Under the pieces are notes generated by a model, which worked only from the letters and a program-made list of their open reading frames with translations, was not told where the DNA came from and made no database searches. From positions 186,001 to 250,000 of the forward strand of contig OY253649.1 in assembly GCA_958009055.1 (NCBI GenBank): a stretch of DNA of 64,000 bases, written 5' to 3'. This stretch comes from Choricystis sp. odSpoLacu1 (Eukaryota > Chlorophyta > Trebouxiophyceae). Made by a program: the position numbers and the translations under genes. Within the stretch, counting starts at the first letter, position 1. Every line of letters starts with the position of its first letter. Positions 45,585-55,118 of the stretch are shown here, one piece after another.

Positions 45585-46025
45585 GGTGAGTGTAGGCGCT
45601 GGTGCGCGTGTGCAGATCGGGGCGCGCGTGCGGGCGGGGGGGGTGTTCAGCTGGGTGCGGCTGCGCGAATGCGAGGGGGGGACGGCGGGCTGGGCGAAGG
45701 CGCGCGCGTGTCAGTCCCGTCGGGCGTGGAGGCACGGACACACGCACACGTGCGTGTGTGGAGCCGCAGCCGGCAGTGCGGGTGCGGGTGCGAGGTCGCG
45801 CGGGGTGGGGGGCCGCGAGATCACGGCGTTTTTTTTTTGTGTGTGACGTTTTTCTTCACTTTTCTTTCCCGTCAACACACTGTTTGCATTGCTGTGCGCC
45901 TTGTGCCAAAGCTGGCGCCGCGCTGGTGAATCCCGTGACCACTCTACATACGTGTGTGCTGCCAGTCACAAACCACAAGAAAAAGCAGGCCCTCAGCCAC
46001 CCCCCAGACGCGAAGCCACAACGCC
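45585..46025. promoter_or_regulatory. Divergent promoter region, SPT5 and SDHAF2
   Basis: A 441-bp head-to-head spacer. GC-rich near SPT5, with a T9 stretch near 45830. No gene seen. Confidence 0.5.
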
Positions 46026-46517
46026 ATGCGCCGGACCGCGCTCGCCCTGGCCCGCGCCGTGCACGCCGCCCGGTCTGCAGAGTCGCTACCTGCTTCATCT
46101 GCGTCATCCCACACCCGTCTGGCCACCCGGGCTTCATCGGGGTCGCCCTATAGTGGCGACCCACCCCCCTCCTCCGACGCCCTGCGCCGCGACCTCAACC
46201 GCCTGCTCTACCGCGCCCGCCAGCGCGGCATGCTGGAGCTGGACATCATTGTGGGGCGGTGGGCGGATGAGCATGTGGGGGGGATGGATGCAGAGGCACG
46301 TGCCCAGCTGGCGGAAGTTTTAGCGGTCGAAACGCCAGACCTTTTGGCCGGCCTGCTGGGGCGGGGGCCGCCCCCGCCAGGCCTGGAAACCAACCGTGCC
46401 TACGCCGCCATGGCGGCGTCGGTGGAGGCGAGGCTGGCGAGGGCCAGTGCGCGCACGGGGGCGGGCAAGGAGTGGGTCAACGCGTGGCTTGATTTGAAGG
46501 AGCAGGGCAACCAGTGA
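46026..46517 (+). CDS. SDHAF2: Succinate dehydrogenase assembly factor 2 (flavinylation factor)
   Basis: A single exon of 163 aa. A mitochondrial presequence (MRRTALALARAVHAARSAES) precedes the family core: LLYRARQRGMLELDIIVGRW, where RxRGxxELD contacts the flavoprotein, then the WADEHV segment and a second helix pair (TPDLLAGLLGRGPPPPGLE). Role: covalent attachment of FAD to SDHA in complex II assembly. Size matches the family. Confidence 0.92.
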   Translation: MRRTALALARAVHAARSAESLPASSASSHTRLATRASSGSPYSGDPPPSSDALRRDLNRLLYRARQRGMLELDIIVGRWADEHVGGMDAEARAQLAEVLAVETPDLLAGLLGRGPPPPGLETNRAYAAMAASVEARLARASARTGAGKEWVNAWLDLKEQGNQ

Positions 46518-46579
46518 CAGGTGGTGGTGGTGGTGGGGAGTTGTTCTTTCTAGTTTCGGGTGTGTGTGTGTGTTTGGTG

Positions 46580-46584
46580 TGTAA
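46580..46584 (+). promoter_or_regulatory. TGTAA polyadenylation signal of SDHAF2
   Basis: TGTAA 63 bp after the SDHAF2 stop, in a GT-rich stretch. Confidence 0.45.
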
Positions 46585-46686
46585 AGCATGGAGGCTGTTT
46601 TGTCCACGCGAGGGAGGTTGGTGGGGTGGAAGAAGAGGAAAGGAAAAATTGGCGAGAAACGTCGAAAACTCGACACACAACCCGCA

Positions 46687-47581
46687 ATGTTTCTTTCCAC
46701 GCTGCGCCGCCGCGCAGCGGCCGCCCTCTGGACGCACGCCACCTCAGGTGGCGTGCGTCACTCCATACACACGTCTCCAGCCCTCCCTCGGACGACGCGC
46801 ATTGAAGAACAGGGACAGGAAAGAGCGCACAGGTTTAGCGAAATCACAACTTTACAGCCGTGTCGGCGCCGCCGTGCGCGCCGCCGTGCGATCAGGAGGC
46901 CCTGATCCAGCCACCAACACCGCTCTGCGTGATGCGATGGCCGCCGCCCGCGCGGCGGCCGTGCCATTGTCGATCGCCCAACGCAACGTAGACCGCGGCG
47001 CGGCCACGGCCGGTGGCGACGACGTCACACTGGGTGTCGTCGCGTCTAGCCTCCCGGGAGATGCATCCCCTTCCGTAGCCCTTCTCGTCCAAGCCAACAC
47101 AGACTCCATGGCCCGGCTGACGGCGGACGTGCGCGCCGTCATCAACAAAGCCAAGGCCGCTGGCGCGCGCGTCGTCGCCGCCGGCGGCGGGGGCGGCGCC
47201 GCCGCTGGCCTGGGGTTTCAGCGCGTCGCTGCGGTCGTGGTGGAGGGGCCTCTCTCCCCCGATGCCGTCATCGCGGCCGCCGCGGACGCGTGCGCGGACG
47301 ACGTGTCACCACATGCCGAGCGCTCAAACGCATGGCGCGTGACCGGCCCTCCGGAAGCCTATGGTGCCCTGCGAGACGCGCTGGCTGCGCTCTCCCCCGA
47401 CGCCACCGTCGCCCTGTCCGAGAGTGGGCTCGAGTTTGTGGCGACCGCGCCCGTGGTGGGGCTCGAGGGCCACGCACGGACCGCACTGGACAGCCTCGTG
47501 GACGCGCTGCTGGCGGTTGACGGCGTGGACGCGGTGTGGAGTGCGGCTGATGACGAAAACGAGGAGGAGGAGGGAGGGTAG
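46687..47581 (+). CDS. YebC/TACO1-family translational activator (mitochondrial)
   Basis: About 297 aa. ATG 46687 opens a presequence (MFLSTLRRRAAAALWTHATS) containing HSIHTS. The core starts LKNRDRKERTGLAKSQLYSR and continues with DPATNTALRDAMAAARAAAV and a complete YebC fold, ending in an acidic Glu run. TACO1 promotes mitochondrial translation (COX1); bacterial YebC helps ribosomes pass proline stretches. The presequence and core are in different frames, joined somewhere at about 46780-46810, where no intron fits; a one-base error or an unseen alternative start would explain it. The highly conserved GHSKW start of YebC is not evident, so the N-terminus is doubtful. Confidence 0.78.
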
Positions 47582-47694
47582 GGTCGTGTGGTAGGTAGAA
47601 AACTTGTCGAGTGTTGATTGTCGAGCGCCAGCCAAAACGCACCGCGCCCCGTCCTGCAGCCACCACCAGCCAAAACAGAACGGAAACCCCGGCC

Positions 47695-47699
47695 AAAAA
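47695..47699 (-). terminator. Pol III terminator of the tRNA-Met gene
   Basis: T5 on the minus strand, two bases after the mature 3' end. Confidence 0.75.
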
Positions 47700-47701
47700 G
47701 T

Positions 47702-47775
47702 TAGCGCCGCCACGGATCGAACGTGGGGCCTCCGGGTTATGAGCCCGGCGCTCTAATCCGCTGAGCTACGGCGCT
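47702..47775 (-). tRNA. tRNA-Met(CAU), intronless
   Basis: A 74-base cloverleaf on the minus strand. Acceptor AGCGCCG pairs with CGGCGCT and discriminator A. The D arm GCTCAGCGGATTAGAGC doubles as box A. The anticodon stem CCGGG/CCCGG has loop CTCATAA (anticodon CAT at 47741-47739). The T arm CCACG-TTCGATC-CGTGG contains box B GTTCGATCC. No CCA is encoded. The T-loop begins TTC as in elongator tRNAs, but the A1:U72 pair and three G:C pairs under the anticodon are features of eukaryotic initiator tRNA. I favour the elongator. Confidence 0.95.
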
Positions 47776-48125
47776 GGAGGTTTGATCAACACTCTGTTAA
47801 AAAACCATTTTTTGACCGTATTTAATGTGGTGTCAATGAAAGCATGGTGCAAAACATGGGCGCGTGCGCAGCTGGCTATGGATGCGACTGCGCGAGTGGT
47901 TGAAGGGGCACTGGGCGGTCTAGGCCGAGGCGGTGAGGGGTGGTCGGGTGTGGGGCTGAAGGCAGCGTTTCTTTGATTCTCGTTTTTTTCGTGTCAAGTC
48001 CGTCGTCAAAAGGCCACCCTGTGTTCTCCAAGCAGTCCGCCGTCTAAGCAAAAAGAATACGGTCAAATCTACACACACACTGGTTGTCACGCGACAGGCG
48101 AGAAACGGGGGCACACACCACACTA
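47776..48125. other. Intergenic: tRNA upstream flank and PLPBP 3' flank
   Basis: Less GC-rich than its surroundings, with TGTTAAAAAACC and GTATTTAATG segments just upstream of the tRNA that could be TATA-like. No gene seen. Confidence 0.5.
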
Positions 48126-48845
48126 TCAAGCATACACCCGCGCGCCAAACACGCCGCTCCCCACCCTCACGTTGGTGCTCCCCATCTCGATGGCCGCCTC
48201 ATAGTCGCCAGACATGCCCATGGACAGTTCGAGGGTGGAGGGGTCCACCCCCACCTCCGCCGCGATGGCGGACCGCACGCGGGCAAGACACTCGAAGTTT
48301 TCAGGCCGCGACGAGTAGTCAGGCATGCCGATCGTCATCACGCCGGCCAGCGTCAAATTAGGGCAGGCAGACGCCACATGCTTGGCCAGCTCGGGGGCGG
48401 CGGCGGGTTCCACGCCGTGCTTGGAGGGTTCGCCCGACGTGTTGACTTGGACGAGCACGCGCAGCGCGCCCCTGCCTGCGTCCGCCACCGCGGCATCCAG
48501 CTTGGACGCCAGCTTGGGCGTGTCGACTGTTTCAACGCAAGCTAAGCCAGGCACTTTGTCGACCAGTGTCTTGGCCTTGTTGGACTGGAGGTGGCCGATA
48601 AAGTGCCACGCGATGTCGCTCGGCAGTGTGGGCGCCTTGTCCACCAGCTCCTGCACATAGTTCTCCCCAAACACGCGCTGGCCGGCGGCATAGGCGGCCG
48701 CCACATCTTCGGCCGGCTTGGTCTTGGACACGGCGACGAGGCGGGGGGGGGAGGCCCGGCCGGCGCGGGCAGAGGCTGCCGCAACGCGCGCCGACACGTC
48801 GCGCAGGGCGGCCGCGATCTCGGCGGCGCGGGAGGCGGCGTGCAT
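48126..48845 (-). CDS. PLP homeostasis protein (PLPBP/YggS family)
   Basis: A single exon of 239 aa. The PLP-lysine motif is VAVSKTKPAEDVAAAY. It continues with FGENYVQELVDKA, WHFIGHLQSNKAK and QVNTSGEPSKHGVEP. The C-terminal phosphate site is LSMGMSGDYEAAIEMGSTNVRVG. All are diagnostic of this single-domain TIM-barrel family, which binds pyridoxal phosphate without known catalysis and buffers B6 vitamers. No targeting peptide is visible, so it is probably cytosolic. Divergent from the gene at 48980, 134 bp between starts. Confidence 0.95.
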   Translation of the reverse strand: MHAASRAAEIAAALRDVSARVAAASARAGRASPPRLVAVSKTKPAEDVAAAYAAGQRVFGENYVQELVDKAPTLPSDIAWHFIGHLQSNKAKTLVDKVPGLACVETVDTPKLASKLDAAVADAGRGALRVLVQVNTSGEPSKHGVEPAAAPELAKHVASACPNLTLAGVMTIGMPDYSSRPENFECLARVRSAIAAEVGVDPSTLELSMGMSGDYEAAIEMGSTNVRVGSGVFGARVYA

Positions 48846-48979
48846 ATGGTGGGAGTGGTGTGAGTGGGGTGGCTGGTGCGAGGTGTCGAGGAGGCGCGCG
48901 CTCGGTCCGCCTTTCTTTCTGGCAGCAAATTGTGGGAGGATTGATTTTTACTTCTGCCACGTTTTTTTTTTCTGCCCCA

Positions 48980-49762
48980 ATGCCGCGCCCACGCCCCGCC
49001 TCCCTGTTGGCGGGGCGGGCGGCGTCGTTCACCATCAGTCCCTGGCAGAGCGTGCAGCGCGGCGGAGGGACGGGTGCGTCGGCAGCAGCCGACACTGCAG
49101 CCGCTCCTCCTCTACCCGACGACACCGACACCGACGACACCCCGTCCCCACCCGCCTCCCCACCCGGCGTCGACTATGGCGACGCGGACGCAGGCACGCC
49201 AGCCGCGGGTCCCACTCTGTTCGGTGGCGGCTACCTGGCCTGGACGCCCGCCGGCGGCGTCACAGGGCACTGGGTGGACGCGACAACGCGCGCGACCGTG
49301 GCCGTGGCGGGGGCCACCCTCCCCCCGCCCCCCACCGCGGACGCGTGTCGCTGGGGGGACGACCGGCTGGTGGGGCTGGCCCTCTACCTGCCCGGCCGCC
49401 CCGACCCGGCCGCCGTCGTGCTGGCCCACGCGGGCGGCGGGGACGCGGTCGCACTGACCGCGCCCGCGCCCGACCCTCGCCCAGGGCCGACCGCGCGTGC
49501 CGCGTTGCGGCGGGCGGGGCTGGACCCGGTGCCTGGCCTCCCGCCTGTCGTGTCCTTTGTCACGCGCACACTGTTGGCGGGGGAGGATGCGAGCCGGTAT
49601 GTGGCCCGGTTTGGGGGAGGAGGAGGAGACGGAGGGCAGGGCGACGACCACCACCCTCCTCCATCCCTCATCGTCAACGTGGGCGAGTTCCGGGTGATCG
49701 GGCTGGCTCACGCGCCACCGCCCGGAGCGGACGCACTATACGACTCTGACCTGGATGGGTAG
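48980..49762 (+). CDS. Unidentified protein
   Basis: A single exon of 260 aa. A basic leader (MPRPRPASLLAGRAASFTIS) could target an organelle. A Thr/Asp/Pro-rich linker is followed by a globular part with LFGGGYLAWTPAGGVTGHWV, DDRLVGLALYLPGRPDPAAV, VVSFVTRTLLAGEDASRYV and SLIVNVGEFRVIGLAHA, ending LYDSDLDG. I do not recognise it. The ORF is open far upstream, but 48980 is the first ATG after the divergent promoter. Confidence 0.5.
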   Translation: MPRPRPASLLAGRAASFTISPWQSVQRGGGTGASAAADTAAAPPLPDDTDTDDTPSPPASPPGVDYGDADAGTPAAGPTLFGGGYLAWTPAGGVTGHWVDATTRATVAVAGATLPPPPTADACRWGDDRLVGLALYLPGRPDPAAVVLAHAGGGDAVALTAPAPDPRPGPTARAALRRAGLDPVPGLPPVVSFVTRTLLAGEDASRYVARFGGGGGDGGQGDDHHPPPSLIVNVGEFRVIGLAHAPPPGADALYDSDLDG

Positions 49763-49850
49763 AGACAGAGAGAGAGGGAGGGGGGGTGGGTGGAAAAGAA
49801 GGGGGGAGGACACTGGTCTCCGTGTTTCACACATGTTTTTTTGTGTGTCC

Positions 49851-49870
49851 ACACACACACACACACACAC
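49851..49870. repeat. (AC)n microsatellite at the stop codon of the CCA-exonuclease gene
   Basis: Ten AC units reaching the first base of the minus-strand TAG stop. Confidence 0.9.
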
Positions 49871-52188
49871 TACCACTCCATCCTGGGCCACGCCTTGGGG
49901 TCGGTCCCCCGCCAAGGCAGTTCATCCAGCAGGGCGCGCATATCAGCCACGCTGGCCAAGTCTCTCTCCACCTGCACCCGCCACACCCACTCTTTCAGCC
50001 GCCCCAGCTGTTGGCCGGGTTTGAGCCCTGTCGCCTCCATCAACGATGCTCCATCCAGCAGGCAGGCGGGGGCGGAGAGGGGGGGCAGGGCGCGCCAGGC
50101 GTCCACGAAAGCGTCCACCCGAGCAGTCGCGATCTTCCCCCCCTCCTCCCCTCCCGCCTCCTCGCCATCCGCCGCCGCCAGCGTCGCCTCCAGCAGCAGC
50201 TGCAGCGTCAACTGGCTGCCCATGGTGCATCGGAAGAGGCGGGCGGCGGCCGCGTCGGCCGCGTCGGGCAGGCGGCCGAGGGAGGCCACCGCGCGGGTCA
50301 ACCGCCGCGCTTCGTGCCGCCCCAGCCTCAGGCCGCGGGCAGCAGAGGCGGCAGCGTCGGGGGCGCACCCGGCCAGTAGAAGAGCCAGGCGGGCGACGAC
50401 GAGGTCGGGGGCGTCGCCCGCGTAAGCCTGAACAGAGGAGTCTGCCGAGCGGGTGACTTCGGCCACTGCACCATCGCGAGCCATGGCCGTCAACAACACC
50501 CCCAAAGACGCCGCATCATCCAGGGCGGCGTGAGGGCGGCCGGAGTGAGTCAGCCCCAAATCCGCCAGCATGGAGGCGAGGGAGGCTCGGGGGCGGAGGT
50601 AGTGCTCGCGGTACAACACCTGGGCGTCGCACCACGCGGCCGCCCAGGAGGGTAGCTCGATGCCCACCGCCTCCGCCTGTCTCAGCAACAAGGTGTCCAG
50701 GTCCCAGTCGCCCACTGTGACGGGCAGCAGGCGGTGCGGGTCGGCGGTGGTGGTGGTGGTGGAGGAGAGGGCGCCATTGTCGACCAGCCACGCTGTCAGT
50801 GCATCCAGGGCGGGGCCCAGGGTGGGGGCGGCATCGACATCAGCCTGCGTCACCCCTGTAAACGCCACACAGAAATCAGGCAGTATCGGGTGCAGCGTGG
50901 GCCGGACGTGGGTGTGGAAGCGCGCGGTCTCTGTGCATGTTTCCCCATCCATCAGCACAGCCCCAATTTCAATGACTTCCTGGGGCTGCGGCGAGCGAGG
51001 GGCGTCACAGGTAGCCTCCAGATCCAGGGCCAGCAGCATCGCCGGTCTGGGTGGGGCGGGAGGGGGCGGGGCGCCGGCTGCACGCGGAGACGACGACGGC
51101 GACGCCGCGCGTCCCGCCGCCACGCTGCCCGAGTGCACGTTCAGGCCGTGCGCGCGCGCGCGCTCGTGAAACCGGCGCCACGCGGTCAGCAGGTGGGCTT
51201 GAACCCGCACGCCGCGGGCGGTGGGGGAGGCGTCTAGGGTGCCGGGAACGGCGGCCGCGAGCGCGCCGTCGACCGCCATTGCGCGCAGCACGGCGTCCGC
51301 GTTGCGCCCCACCAGTATCTTGGACAACTCCTCCCACACCCGCTCCCGCGACACACGGGCTGCAGCCGCCTGCACGGGTGCAGACGCGAGGGCGGTGGCC
51401 AGCGGAGGGTCGAGGGTGCGCAGGCCGGCCGCGCCCGCGTCGAGAAAGCGGTACGCGCGCCAGACCCTCAACCCGTCGTCGGTTAAGCGTGTCGCGGGAT
51501 CGCCCACACACCGCAGCAGGCCTGCCGCCGCGTCGTCCGCGCCGCCATGCGGGTCCAGCAGCAGGCGGCGGGTGACATCCACAGCAGCTGCGTTGACGGT
51601 GAAGTCGCGGCGGGCGAGGTCGTCGACCAAGCGGGTCGCGATCGTCACCGCGTCGGGCCTCCGGCCATCAGTGTAACTGCCCTCCATCCTCAGCGTCGTC
51701 ACCTCCAGCACGGTGCCTCCCCGGCGCACGGAGAGGGTGCCGTAGGTGTCCCCCGTGCCGCGGTGGGGGACGGCGTCGGGGAAAACAGCGGCGACGGCCG
51801 AGGGAGGCAGGGACGTGCACACGTCCACCTCGCGCGGCGGCCGCCCCGCCATCACGTCCCGCACGCAGCCGCCCACCGGCCAGGCGGCGCCTCCTGCCGC
51901 GGTGATGGCGTCGAGCACGTGGCGCACGTCGCCCGGGAGGGCGTCGACCCATGCAGCCAGCGGGGGGGGCAGGGGGCGGGGCGTGATGCCGGCCAGCAGG
52001 TCGTCGTCGGTGGGAGGTGCGGCTTCGCCTGCTGCCGGCCCTGCTGCAGCGGCTGGAGGGCGGGCGAGGGGGTCGCCACTGGCGGCGCGCTTGCCGGCCA
52101 TTGTGAGGGCGGGCGGCGGGGCACGGGTGGACACAGGCGGACGCGCAAACGGGCGCGCAGTGGGAGTGGTCAGACGGGCGCCTCGCAT
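49870..52188 (-). CDS. CCA tRNA nucleotidyltransferase with an embedded ERI1/KapD-type DEDDh exonuclease
   Basis: An uninterrupted 772-aa frame (first ATG 52188) with an organelle-type leader (residues 1-30). Residues about 70-350 are a class II CCA-adding enzyme: GGCVRD (106-111), REVDVCT metal site (Glu120, Asp122; relatives have DxD), RRDFTVNA and the DDGLRVWRAYRF nucleotide-recognition helix. Residues about 383-565 are a complete 3'-5' exonuclease: LALDLEATC (Asp388, Glu390), GDWDLDTLL (Asp495) and GRPHAALDDA (His552, Asp557). Residues 565-772 return to helical body/tail sequence (LTLQLLLEATLAA, then LLDGASLMEATGLKPGQQLG). CCA enzymes add CCA to tRNA 3' ends; ERI1-type nucleases trim RNA 3' ends. 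One polypeptide could therefore trim and rebuild tRNA tails. There is no frame break at either junction. Confidence 0.88.
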   Translation of the reverse strand: MRGARLTTPTARPFARPPVSTRAPPPALTMAGKRAASGDPLARPPAAAAGPAAGEAAPPTDDDLLAGITPRPLPPPLAAWVDALPGDVRHVLDAITAAGGAAWPVGGCVRDVMAGRPPREVDVCTSLPPSAVAAVFPDAVPHRGTGDTYGTLSVRRGGTVLEVTTLRMEGSYTDGRRPDAVTIATRLVDDLARRDFTVNAAAVDVTRRLLLDPHGGADDAAAGLLRCVGDPATRLTDDGLRVWRAYRFLDAGAAGLRTLDPPLATALASAPVQAAAARVSRERVWEELSKILVGRNADAVLRAMAVDGALAAAVPGTLDASPTARGVRVQAHLLTAWRRFHERARAHGLNVHSGSVAAGRAASPSSSPRAAGAPPPPAPPRPAMLLALDLEATCDAPRSPQPQEVIEIGAVLMDGETCTETARFHTHVRPTLHPILPDFCVAFTGVTQADVDAAPTLGPALDALTAWLVDNGALSSTTTTTADPHRLLPVTVGDWDLDTLLLRQAEAVGIELPSWAAAWCDAQVLYREHYLRPRASLASMLADLGLTHSGRPHAALDDAASLGVLLTAMARDGAVAEVTRSADSSVQAYAGDAPDLVVARLALLLAGCAPDAAASAARGLRLGRHEARRLTRAVASLGRLPDAADAAAARLFRCTMGSQLTLQLLLEATLAAADGEEAGGEEGGKIATARVDAFVDAWRALPPLSAPACLLDGASLMEATGLKPGQQLGRLKEWVWRVQVERDLASVADMRALLDELPWRGTDPKAWPRMEW

Positions 52189-52557
52189 GAGAGGGGGGTG
52201 GAGGAGGCGTGTGGCGGCGCACAGCCAGCTGGGGGAGGGGAGGGGAGGAGGGTGGAATGTTAGCTCGAGCGGGGGGCAGCGACACAAGCTTCACTGCTCC
52301 CGTGTCTGTCGCACTACACGCAGGCAGCAAGCGGCATGCTGTGTGGCGTACCTCATAGCCGGGCGGCCGCCATGCGTGTGGAGGAGAAAGGGGAGGGAGA
52401 AGAGTGGCGACGAAGAAAAAACAGAACAGAAAAAACACCGTCTCTGTCGGCGCATCGGGGCACCCAAGACCAATGGTGCCGCCTTGTGCCTGCACAGCGT
52501 GCACGGCTGTGTGAACCGTCCCAAACAACACAGCCGATCAAACACGCACACGCTCGT
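52189..52557. promoter_or_regulatory. Divergent promoter region, CCA-exonuclease and helicase genes
   Basis: A 369-bp head-to-head spacer of mixed composition. No gene seen. Confidence 0.5.
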
Positions 52558-55018
52558 ATGCGGCCCGGCTTCACGCCCCGCGCCGCGGGCGGCGGGCGCA
52601 ACGCGCGCACCCCGAGCCAGCGTGGTCGTCGCCCCACCCCCACCACCCCCAAACCAAAATACCACGGCCCCCTGGCCGACATGCTGACCGCGTCCGACGA
52701 GCGCGCCGCCGCGGCAGCGGCAGCAGCAGCAGCCAAAGCGCGCGCGCGCGACGCGGTTGCGAAGCGCGTCGCCGCGGCGGCCGCCTTGCCGCTCGACACC
52801 ATTCGCCAGCTGGCTGACGACGCGGCTAGGGCACGCGCGCTGGCAGGAGGTGATGGTGAGGATGGTGAGGATAGCGACGCTTCCTCCTCCTCCTCCTCCT
52901 CCACCACCTCGCGTCGCTCCACCCGCGGCCGGGGCGCCAAGAAGACCGCGGAACGGACCGTCCTGGCCGCCCACGTCGCCGCCCTGGCCGCCGGCCTGGA
53001 CGCCGAGACGGCGGCAGAGCGGCAGGCGGCGGACGCGCGGCTGCGCGACTGGCCGCGCGATCGGTTGGCGGCTGAGGGGGTCGCGCTGTTTGGTCTGCGC
53101 GCGACGGGAGCGGGCGCGCTGCTGGGTGATTCTCTCATCAAGATCGAGACAGACGGCGACCTGCCGGACCACACGTTTGGGCCGGGGGACACCGTGCTGC
53201 TGAGTGCTGGGGAGGCTGCAGGTGTGTGTGTGGGGGGGCGGGGGGGGGTCGTTTTGTTTTTGTTTTTTCCCCAGGCCTTCCACAAACCCTCACCCTCCCC
53301 CCTCCCCCCAACCTCCACACACAGCCCTGGACGGAGCCGGCATCGAGGGCGTGCTCATGGATTACACCCCCCGCTGGTTGCGCGTCGCCCTGCTGCCCGC
53401 GTCCGCGCGCGCGCTTGCCGCGTCCCCGCCCGCCACGCGCTGGCGCCTCGACCTGCACGCCAACACCGCCCCCGCCGAACGGTGCGCGGCAGCGTTGGCC
53501 TCCTTTGCAGCCCCGCCCCCCGCCACCGGGGACGAGGCGGCGGCGGGCGTGCTGAGGCGGGCGCTGGTGGGGGCGGGGCGCGCGGAGGCGGTGGCAGCGG
53601 CCGCCGCGGCGACACCCCTGTGGGCCTCCGCCAACACACCCGGCGTCGCGGCCGCGTCCTCCCTCGTCGCCGGCCTCAACCCCGCCCAAACCGACGCCGC
53701 GCGGGCCGCCCTGGGGCGGGTGGTGACGCTGTGGCGGGGGCCGCCAGGGACTGGCAAGACGAGGACGCTGGCCGCCCTGGTCTCCGCGTTTGCCGCGTCC
53801 CCTCTGCGCTCGTCTGCCGGCCAGATCCTGGTCACCGCCCCCTCCAACGTGGCGGTGGACAACATCGTGGTGGCGCTGCTGGCGGCCGGCGTGCGCGTGG
53901 CTCGCGTGGGGGTGCCGGCCAAAGTTACGCCCGCCGCGCGGCCGGCCTGTGTCGCGGCACTCGCGGCGGCCACCCCCGCCGGCCGCTCCGCCGCCGCGGC
54001 GCGAGCGGCGGCTGCGGCCTCCCCCCCGGGCGCCGCGGGCCGTGTCGACCGCGAGCGCGCGGACGCGCTGGCGGCGGCCGCGACGGCGGCAGCGCTTGAC
54101 TCCGCCGCCGTCATCGCCGCCACGTGCGTTGGCGCGGGCGACGACGCGCTGGCCGGCCGCCGCTTCGCCCTGGTCGCCCTGGATGAAGCCACTCAAGCGA
54201 CTGAACCCGCGGCCTTGATTCCACTGCTGGCCAACGCGGGGGCTGCGCTGTTGGTTGGAGACCCAGCGCAACTACCACCCACCGTCGTGACGCGCGCGGG
54301 TGCAGCCGCCGGCCTAGGCACGTCCCTGTTTGAGAGACTCGCCAACGCAGGCGTGCCCACCCACCTGCTGGACACGCAGTACCGCATGCACCCCGCCCTG
54401 GCCGCGTTTCCCAGCGCGCGCTTTTACGGGAGAGCGTTGAAGAACGGGGTGTCTGCCTCTGCCCGCCTCCCGCCCGCCGGCCTGGCCTGGCCCCACCCAT
54501 CGATCCCGATCGCGTTTGCGCAGTGTGCTGGGCCGGAGCGGGCGGCAGGACCGTCGGCCATTCCCTCAGACGGAGGCACGACACTCGCCAACGACGCGGA
54601 AGCTGACGCCATCGCCTCCGCCGTCGCCTCCCTGCTCGCCGCCGCCGACGTGCCCGCCTCCGAGATTGGCGTCATCACCCCGTACTCCGGCCAAGCCCGC
54701 CTGCTGCGCGACCGGCTGGTGAGGAGGCTGGGCGCGGCCGCCGCTGCCTCCATCGAAGTGAAAACAGTCGACGGGTTCCAGGGCCGTGAAAAAGACGTCA
54801 TCCTGCTCTCCCCCGTGCGCGCCAACCCGGGCGCCCGGGTCGGCTTCCTGGCGGACGCGCGCCGGCTCAACGTGGCCATCACGCGCGCGCGGCGCGGGTT
54901 GGTGGTGGTGGGGGATAAAAGCACGCTGGCGAGGGACGGCACGTGGGGCGCGTGGCTTGGGGCGGTGGCAAAGGCGGGGTGTGCGGTGCGGGGTGTGGAC
55001 GAGCTGCTGGTGGGGTAG
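52558..55018 (+). CDS. UPF1-like SF1B helicase, SMUBP2/IGHMBP2-type
   Basis: Exons 52558-53221 and 53325-55018 encode 785 aa. A basic, Ala-rich leader and Ser/Asp-rich segment precede the core. Motif I is GPPGTGKTRTLAAL, Ia VTAPSNVAVDNI, II DEATQATEPAAL, III VGDPAQLPPTV, then LDTQYRMHP (IV), IEVKTVDGFQGREKD (V) and LNVAITRARRGL (VI). The N-terminal barrel begins DGAGIEGVLMDYTPRWLRVAL, as in IGHMBP2 and SMUBP2-like plant and cyanobacterial proteins. Substrate may be RNA or DNA, in translation or tRNA-linked functions; location could be plastid, given the leader. The N-terminal motif QLADDAARARALAG is unassigned. Confidence 0.88.
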
Positions 55019-55118
55019 TGTCGAGTAAACACGAGGAAAGTGAAACCGACGTCAACGTCCCTCCGCAATTGCCAGCCGTTCCCCTCTCCCGGCTCCGCCC
55101 GCACCCCTCTCCGCAACA

